This document shows, one piece after another, positions 9,206 through 18,200 of a DNA stretch of 64,000 nt (within the stretch, counting starts at the first letter, position 1; the number at the start of each line of letters is the position of its first letter). This DNA is from Brienomyrus brachyistius (taxonomy: Eukaryota > Chordata > Actinopteri > Osteoglossiformes > Mormyridae), in NCBI RefSeq assembly GCF_023856365.1, contig NW_026042420.1, positions 310,001-374,000 of the forward strand. The letters run 5' to 3'. The position numbers and the translations under genes were made by a program. The notes below the pieces were generated by a model. That model was not told the DNA's origin. It saw only the letters and a program-made list of their open reading frames with translations, and ran no database searches.

Positions 9206-12200
9206 CAATTTGTTGCATTTTGCTTGCTGTCAGCCAAAAGCCTAACCTTCTCTTTATACAGATGTTAATGTTACACATTGCAGCCTCTTTAAAACAAATA
9301 ACATAAAAAAATGTTTGAGTTGTTATATACAGTATAGGACTGTGCAAAAATCTTAAGCAACAAAAGAAAATTATTTTTGACGTTATTTATCTGAGCAGTC
9401 AGTGTGTATTCACTCTGAAAAAAAAAATGCATGATTTAACATATGAACTAGGGATGTGCACCATTCAGAACTGATTTGAGAATGAAATTCTCAAATACGT
9501 ATCCTAAAATTCAGGATTTTGAATACATATATGAACTTGAATTTCAGTTCATTTTGTTAATCTGAATTACATTTGAATTGTGGTTGAAAACAGGTTGTGG
9601 CATTGAAATTTATATTTGAATTTAAAGAAGAAGAACGAAAAAGGGTTTGGATTCAAATTCAAGTTCATATACGTACTGTACTGCTTTTAACTAAAATATG
9701 AACTTTAATTTAAATATGAATTATACATAAACACATTAACATTGTTATACATCATTGTTATAAAAATGTCGTTTTGTAAAGAATGAAATAATGCAACATT
9801 TGAAGTGTCACCTAAAATAATAATTATACTGTCATTTTGTGCACCATGGTGGATCTGCTCATAGGAAGAGCTGAGTGTCTCTCCTTAAAAGTCAGTGTTG
9901 GCTGCAGTGACGGCAGTTTCTAACCTAAGAAACGTCCCTGTTGGGGAAAGCGCCCGGCGTTTCCACCCCAACTCCACATTTATGAGACACACACAGGTTA
10001 CAGTTTTACTTGCAAGGGTACCCACACTCTCTGCAATGCAAACTACAGCAGAATGTGTTACAAAGGGTGGTTCCCCTTGTCTTCTTTATTTATAGTCAAT
10101 GGGGGGCGCAAGAGAGGGAAGTGAGATTCTTATCTAAGTAGGCAGCTGTTAACCACCTACTTAGAGTACAATAGCTAAGAGTATGTGGCTAGAAGATAAG
10201 AAATAACGTATACATATATATTTACACTCATTGCTGATCATACAGAAATGATTAACAACTGTTTCTTCAACCTAACAGTCCCTCCTGTTTATCATGACAG
10301 TATGATCAGAAGCATCAACATTGTACAAGTTGCAAAAGCACTTTAGGTACAACCTTCATTTAGACCACATTGTCATTATCCTGGAAAACATTTAATTCCG
10401 GTTCTTCAGGTCCGAGCCCTGCACGGGTGCTTTCGGCTCGGCCGTCATTATGAATTATATGTCTTCTTCATCGCCATCGCTGGAAACAGGCTCTGTCTCT
10501 ATAGTTTGGGTAAGGGAGAGAAACATTGTACTGCGTGTCCGAAAAGCAGCGTTAAGAGCTTGATTAATAAACATTTTCAAACATGGTATAACAGTAATAA
10601 AACAACAGAAAAATAAAATGAAAAACAAAAGAAAATATAAGTGAAACATTACTTTGATATCCTATACCTGCAGAAGATATTCATAGCTCTGCCATACACC
10701 GTAGGTCCTTCACTATGAGTGAGCATTACTGAACAAACATAGCAATTTGTCACATTTTTCGCTGTTACAGTATCATGTACATATCGGTACCAGTAGTTTT
10801 GCATAAATGGATGTGAGTGGTCAGCGGGCAACGGGCGTAGATGGAAGTCATCATGGGTCCATCGCCGTAGGTGCTGTAATGGAGCTGGTGAGAGCCAGGA
10901 CAACCATACAAGTCCTACAACAAGAATGACCCCTAGAGTCACTTTACCACATCCCCACCCTATCAGGGCCATCCTAAATAGAGTGCAGCTCAGTTGTTTT
11001 CTTCACCGGGTTGAGACAACAGCACCCTATTGGTTACTGTGCCTTTGTAGCGGACTTCCACTGCTACTCTGTTGCTGAGGCCTCTGATAAGGGCTTGATG
11101 GGTTTACAGTGACTTTTGTGTATCCAGGAAGGTCGTTCTGCGATCTTTACTGCTGTTGGTGTTGTAAGGAGGACTTGATAAGGACCGTCCCACCGAGGTG
11201 TGCTCCAATCTTTCCGCAACAGGACCTTGACCAGGACCCAATCTCCCGGCTGCAAGTTATCCTGTTGAGTAGAAACAGAATTTACCGGCAGACTACTGGG
11301 GCTATGTTTTTGTTGTGATGTTAGTAGTTTACGCATCCAATCGGCCAGCGTATTTTCTCGGTCTGCTTTTTCTATGTCATTCATTTCAGTTGCTAGGGGA
11401 AATGGTCTACCATACACTATTTCAAAAGGTGTTAATCCTGCAGGAGTGGGAGTTATTCTCATCCATAATTTTACTAGAGACAAACATTCTGGCCACGGCC
11501 TTTTTGTCTCTTCCACTGTCTTTCTTAGCCTTGTTTTAATAGTGCCGTTGGTCCTTTCCACTAAGCCTGCGCTCTGAGGGTGATACGCACAATGATTCTT
11601 AAGCGTAAAACCTAATGCTTGTGAGCAAAGGGACATAGTCTGATTTACAAAATGAGTCCCATTGTCTGATCTTATAATATGAGGTATGCCATAGGTAGGG
11701 AAATAATGGCTTACCAAACATTTTGCAACGGTCATTGCATCACAATGCTTTACAGGGTATATTTCTACCCACTTAGAAAAGGTGTCTATAATAACTAGAC
11801 AGTATTTCTTTCCTTGTGACCAAGATAATTCAATAAAATCCATATGTACAACTTGAAACGGATACTCAGCTGTGGGGAACTGGCCACGTTTTGGTCTGAT
11901 GTTTCCTTGTGCATTGTGTTTACAACAAATTAAGCATGTCCTACAAAATTGTTTTGCATAATCAGAAAAATTTATAGCATAGAAATATTGTTGTATGATA
12001 TGTACCATCCCTCCTGTTGAGACATGAGTATTTCCATGGCTCACCAAAGCAGCTGTTTTGTATAAATTTTTTGGTAGGATGGGCTTGTCATTCATATAGT
12101 AAACTTTCTCTCGTTGTATTGCTCCTCTTTTGATCCAACTTTGTACTTCTATTTTAGGAGCATGAATCTGTGCATCACATAGCACATCGCTATCTATAAA

Positions 12201-15200
12201 AAGAATGTCTGCCACTGATAAGGTAGGTTGTTTCAGTGCCGCTTCTTTGGCGGTTTTATCTGCAAAACTATTTCCTGCGGTTTCTGCAGAGTCATCAGTC
12301 TGGTGTGCTTTGCATTTGCACAGTGCAAAGTGAGTCGGTAAATGCACAACGTCTAATAATCTAAGTAGCAAATTTGTATGAGTAAGAGATGTGCCCTGTG
12401 ATGTTCTAAAACCTCTATTTTTCCAGACTCTTGCATGGTGATGGACAGCTGCAAACACATATTGACTATCAGTGTAGATAGTAAGTGACTTGTTCTTGAA
12501 CAGTTCACATGCCCTGATCACAGCATAGAGTTCAGCCGCTTGTGCTGAACAAGTAGAAGGGAGTGCATTGGCTTCTAACACTTCAGTAGATGTAACTACA
12601 GCATACCCAACTTTATTTTTTCCCATATCATTTTTTGATGCTGAGCCATCTACATAAACAACTTCTGATCCTGGTATAAAAGTTTGCAGAATATCTGCTC
12701 TTGGTTTTGTTTGTTCTTCTATTGTTGCTTTGCAAGAATGTGGCTCCCCATCCTCTGCGGTGGGGAGGAGCGTGCTAGGGTTCAATAGGCCACACCGCTG
12801 AAGTTCAATGTTAGGTTGTGAGAGCAAAAGTGACACTAAGGTAAGATGTCTTGTATGTGTTAAGAATGGAAGCGGTGTCTGCAACAAGATTAGAGACACA
12901 GAATGAGGAACTTTAAGTATGAGGGGGTGACAAAGTACCAATTCTGCTGATACCTTTACTGCTTCTGCAGCAGCTGCACATGCCTGTAAACACTGTGGAA
13001 AGCCAGCTGCTACTGCATCTAATCGTTTTGAATAGAATGCTAACGGTCTCTCTTTTGCTCCGAATGGCTGTGTTAATACTGCTTTCATATAACCTTGATT
13101 AGCATCTACACATAGGGTGAATGGTTGTTGATAATCTGGTAGAGCAAGGGTCACATTGGTTTGCAACATTCTTTTTAAATTTGTAAAAGCATTTTCTCCG
13201 TCCTCAGTCCATTGTATTTTGTCCTTTAGAGTCATCTCCTTCCCGTATATTAAATTTTGCAAAGGTTGAACTAGAAAAGCATAATCTGGTAACCATTCTC
13301 TACAATAATTGCAGAGCCCTAAAAAGGACATCATCTGTTGTTTAGTCTGTGGTTTAGGTGCTTCCTGTATAGCTTGTTTCCTTATCTCTAGCAGCGAGCG
13401 ACCTTTTTGTGAAAGGTTATGCCCTAAATAGACAACTGTCTTTTTGCAATACTGCAACTTCTGTTTAGAAGCTTTATGTCCAGTATTGTATAAATGCTGA
13501 AGCACAGTTAGGGTAGTTTCTTTGCAATGTTGTTCTGAATCTGCTGCTATTAAGATATCATCCACGTATAGTAATACCTGACTATGTGATGGTATTTCAC
13601 AGGTACTCATAGAGTATCTAAGGGCCATGGTATATACATGTGGACTTTCAGAAAATCCCTGAGGGAGTCTAGTATATGTATATTTTTTCCCTTTATAGGT
13701 AAATCCAAATAAATGTTGAGAATCAGGGTGCAATGGTACTGAGAAAAATGCATTACTAAGATCCACTACTGAGAAGTAGCTTTTATCAGGAGTCAATGAG
13801 TTGAGCAATAAGTGTGGGTTAGGCACGTCTGGTGCTGCATGTTGCACTATGTTATTAACCGGTCTTAAATCCTGCACCATGCGCCATTTCCCTGTATGTC
13901 CCTTCTGGACTGGAAAGATAGGAGTGTTGCAAGTGGCTTCAGGAGCCTCTCGCAATATTCCTGATGCTAACATGTCTTGCACTACAGGGGCTATACCTTT
14001 TTCTGCTTCAGGTTTTAATGGGTATTGCCTAACTACCGGACGGTGTTCTGATTTCACAATTACTTTGTAAGGTGGAAACCCCTTTACCAGCCCTACATCA
14101 GTGGGGGAGGACGACCACAACCCTTCTGGGAGGCGATCTAGATCTGGACATGATCCCTCCTCCAGGGTTGAAAAAATTTGTCAGGTTGGGTCCTTTAAGT
14201 GTGTGGTGGGAGTGGTTTGAACTCTCCATCCCAAAGGAAATCGCCACACATTGTGTTTCTCATCATAGCTCCAACAGGAGCCAGATACGGGTTGGTAGTC
14301 ATTGTAACTGTGCATAGAATCTCGTAAGAACATCTCTACATCTCTCCACTGCATCTGGGGTGGTTTTGAAAGAGATACGTGTGGTGTTCTCTCTCTAAAT
14401 ACAGCCTGTTGCTTGTTAGATAAAATGACTGAGGCTGCTGAAAACCCAGTGGTGGGGTTAACATACATATGTTGTAAGGTAATACAAGTGTCTTGGAGGG
14501 CATGAAACGTTTTGTCATAGACATAATCTGGTCCAAGGGTGTCTTTGTACCACATAGTGACGTGTAAGGCATCGTCAGGCATGAACTGGGCCTGTCTAGG
14601 GGACTGCTTTTCTCTAGTTTTCCGCAATAATTCTCGTGTCTGTGCAGTTCCCCCTAGGTCCAGAGACCAGTAATATTGTGGTGTTGTGGTTCCTTGCACA
14701 ACATAAGCTTCTTCATTTACGATTGCTTTCATGCCAGTGGCTGTGGCAACCACGCTAATGCCCATTTGTACCATAAGGTCTCGGCCTAACAAGTTAACAG
14801 GACAAGAAGGGCTTATTAACACCTGTGCTTGACATTCAAGTCCAGTTTCCTTATCTTTTACTGCAACTGGGTTTGTTAACTGATGTCTGTCTGTCTGACC
14901 TCCTGCCGTTTTTATATTTATGACTGATGAAGAATATGTGACTCCGGGAGGACTGGAGGTTAGGACAGTCCTACATGCTCCAGTGTCACACAGACATTCA
15001 TATACTTTGCCGTTTATGACTAACTTCCGACTTGGCAAGGTTTCCCACTGCCTTTCTGCTAATAACTGACACACTGCTTGTAAATCTATTTCCTTATCTA
15101 AAAGGTCTTGTAAAGTGACCTCCGTTTCCTTTCTTAAAATCACCTCTGTTTTGCCTCGGATGGTGTCGGTAACAGGGGCCTCCGAGGGGGGTCATTGATC

Positions 15201-18200
15201 ATTGTTTTCAATGGAGTTTGGGTTATATGGTTGTTTCCCTACTCTACAATTCCTAGCTAAGTGTCCAGGTTTCCTGCATGTCCAGCAAATGTTATCTTGC
15301 TGAGACGAATTCCTGTAATTGTTTCTGAAAACACCTCTCCCCCTTCCTCGGCCTCTTGACCTTCCTCTGAATCCTCCCCTCCCCGGAGGATTCATTTGCA
15401 CTAGCGCTACTACTTCTGAGGCGCTGAATATTGTGTCTGTCTTTTCCTGTTTCTGCGCTTTCTGCGCGTGTTGAGCATATTATAGTGCTTGTTGGACTGA
15501 ACCAGTATTCTGATGTACCCAATGTTTGTCAAGATATTTTCGCAATTCGGGCTTTAGGCCTGCGACAAAAGCTCGTTTTAGCTGTTGTTGGTACACTCCT
15601 ACTGCCTCTTCATCAAATGGGATCCCTGAGTTTCCTCTAAATACAACTCTCATTCTATCCATAAAATCCTCAGGTTCCTCTCCATCTTTTTGTTTACATT
15701 GCGCTATTCGTCCATAGTCTGCGCGTCTTACGAAGGCTGTCTCTACCCTGTTTCGCAAGTCTCGTAATGCTTGTATGAGTTCCTGCGAGTCATGTGCTAA
15801 GACTTCATCATTATTACCATGTCCTGTGAAGTCTCCCGCTACACGTCCCCATTTATGGGTAAACAACTGTCTGAGACATCTATACATTTCCCTGCCGTTC
15901 AAATGAAAACTACTTTGTAATTCTAGGATGGCAGTCCAAAACTCGGGTACCCCTTCTTCAACCGGGGGTATTCCTTTTAAAGCCGCTGTTCTATCCTCAG
16001 CGGTCCAGGGTCTATATACTAACATAGTTTCGGGTCCTGCATTATTTGGGCCTCGATTTGGATTTGCCACTTCTACGAGTGGACACACCAAATCATTCTC
16101 CCAGTCTTCCTGTTCTGTGTCATTTTTTGGATGCCAGCGTACTTTACTTGTCTCCAGATCCTTTAACGGATACAGAGAAGGGTTAGACCCTCGGGTCATC
16201 ATTCGAGATGATTCCCCTCCTCCTATTTGTCGTCTATTTACAGCTGGAACTGGTGCAGGCGCAATCATTGGAATTTGTGGGGGCAGTAAGGGAACTGGAG
16301 CGGCAGAAGATTTTGTTGCCGTCTCCTCATCTAGTGTAATTAAAGTCGCCTGTAATTTTTTCTCCTTATTTCCCTTTTTTTGCTGTCTTTTATTATCTCT
16401 TAATTTACTCTGTTCTAACCATGCATCAGAAAAAACATATTCTTTTTTTCTGTCTTTACCTTCTTTCTTATTGGTAGTCTGTAACATCTCCAGTTTTAAG
16501 TTTCCCTGTAATTTTAATATATCTGGAGTGTGGAGTTTTCCTTCAAACCCATGTTTTTTTCCTCCATCTCTGACTACTTATTTGTCCTGATCCTGGCTTA
16601 TATCCTTCCATAAACTTCTCATCTCCCTCTAGTTCCATTTGTTTACTTTGATTCTTCCCCATTGTTACCTTTTAATGGATACACTACAAAAAATAAAAAA
16701 TCCTAAAAGCAAGTCTCTGGCATGAGACCTCAGGAGGACACTAACACGGCCTTCTACTGCTCCCTATTAGAGCAGCGGTGTTAGTTTTCAGGGATGAAAC
16801 CCATCCTTGATCCTTCAGTCACCAGTATGTTGTTGCTTTTAGGGTGGATCGTGTAGGTTAATCTAAAACCTATAAAAACACATCCACATACAACACTGTA
16901 TATATTTCCAACAACGCCTACTTTCTCTCCCGGTTAATTTCGGCTAACCTCAACCACATGCATGTCTTGGCCACCTACTTATTTAGGTGCCGTATCTCTC
17001 ACTTGGCCACCTACTCACTTAGGTGCCATATCTCTCACCTGTATAGTGTGCTCTCTGATCCGTCACCGAGGTCCTTCAGACATCACCAGACGTCGAGCGC
17101 AGTTCTAACCACCGGCCTGATGACGAATTCACATCACAGGTCTTTCTTGCACCCGACTTCGAGTGGCTGTCGACAGACTTCGGTGTCGCTTCTCTCGGCG
17201 TACTGGAGACGTCTTCGGGGTTCCTCGGATCCGGCTCGAAGGACCAAATTCTATGTTGGGGAAAGCGCCCGGCGTTTCCACCCCAACTCCACATTTATGA
17301 GACACACACAGGTTACAGTTTTACTTGCAAGGGTACCCACACTCTCTGCAATGCAAACTACAGCAGAATGTGTTACAAAGGGTGGTTCCCCTTGTCTTCT
17401 TTATTTATAGTCAATGGGGGGCGCAAGAGAGGGAAGTGAGATTCTTATCTAAGTAGGCAGCTGTTAACCACCTACTTAGAGTACAATAGCTAAGAGTATG
17501 TGGCTAGAAGATAAGAAATAACGTATACATATATATTTACACTCATTGCTGATCATACAGAAATGATTAACAACTGTTTCTTCAACCTAACAGTCCCAAA
17601 CACTTTTCCTGCATCAAAAGTCAAACTAGTCCCTATTCCTGCCATGAAAGGTTCACATAATGTCACCGATACCTGAACCAACCATGTTTATCAGAGGATG
17701 CCAACCCTTTGGCTGCAGCTTTCTCTGCACACGCTGAGAGAGTCTTCAGTGTAGCAGGAAAAGATTTCAGGCCAGAAGATTGCAAATTAAATCATGAAAC
17801 CTTTGAAGATATTATGCTGAATAAATGTAATAATAATGAAAAATTAGCAATGTGTATTGGAATAAAGCATAATTGTATTTGCCATGACGTTTTGCTTTTC
17901 GCTGTAGTGCTATGGTTGAACGGAAAAACTTACTTTTGTGTGCATAAGAAAATAAATAGGAGGAACTACGAAACCAAGTAATTCCTTTTACTATGTATAC
18001 TTTTTCTTTAATGTTAAAAGATAGACAAACTAGTAATGGGCAAACAGCTCTTCGGCTCTTGAATTAAATTATGCAGGTACTACAGCAAAATGCTCAAAAA
18101 TACCAAAACACATCAAGAGCTAAATATGCAAAAACAATAAATACCTTCCTGTGGAAAAGGGGCAACATAAACCAAATGTAAAGTCACGAAAATCATGAAA

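Larger units (their letters stand above)
9939..17592 (-). mobile_element. Endogenous retrovirus, full length, antisense in the NITR intron
   Basis: Two 339-bp LTRs (9939-10277 and 17254-17592) that look identical by eye bound a gag-pro-pol-env layout on the minus strand. LTR ends are TG..CA and the target duplication is GTCCC (9934-9938, 17593-17597). The primer site complements tRNA-Tyr and a purine tract abuts the 3' LTR. Gag has one CCHC knuckle, protease has DTGA, reverse transcriptase YVDD, and integrase the HHCC and DDE motifs. Gag and Pro-Pol share one frame across a TGA, as in gamma- and epsilonretroviruses. Env is reduced to two ends. Gag carries a stop and a frameshift and Pro-Pol a stop, so this copy is defective, although matching LTRs point to a recent insertion. 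Confidence 0.93.

Noticed and set aside
9840..9938. Possible hAT terminus left of the retrovirus paired with the hAT fragment at 17.7 kb
   Set aside because: No matching inverted terminal sequence or 8-bp duplication could be found.
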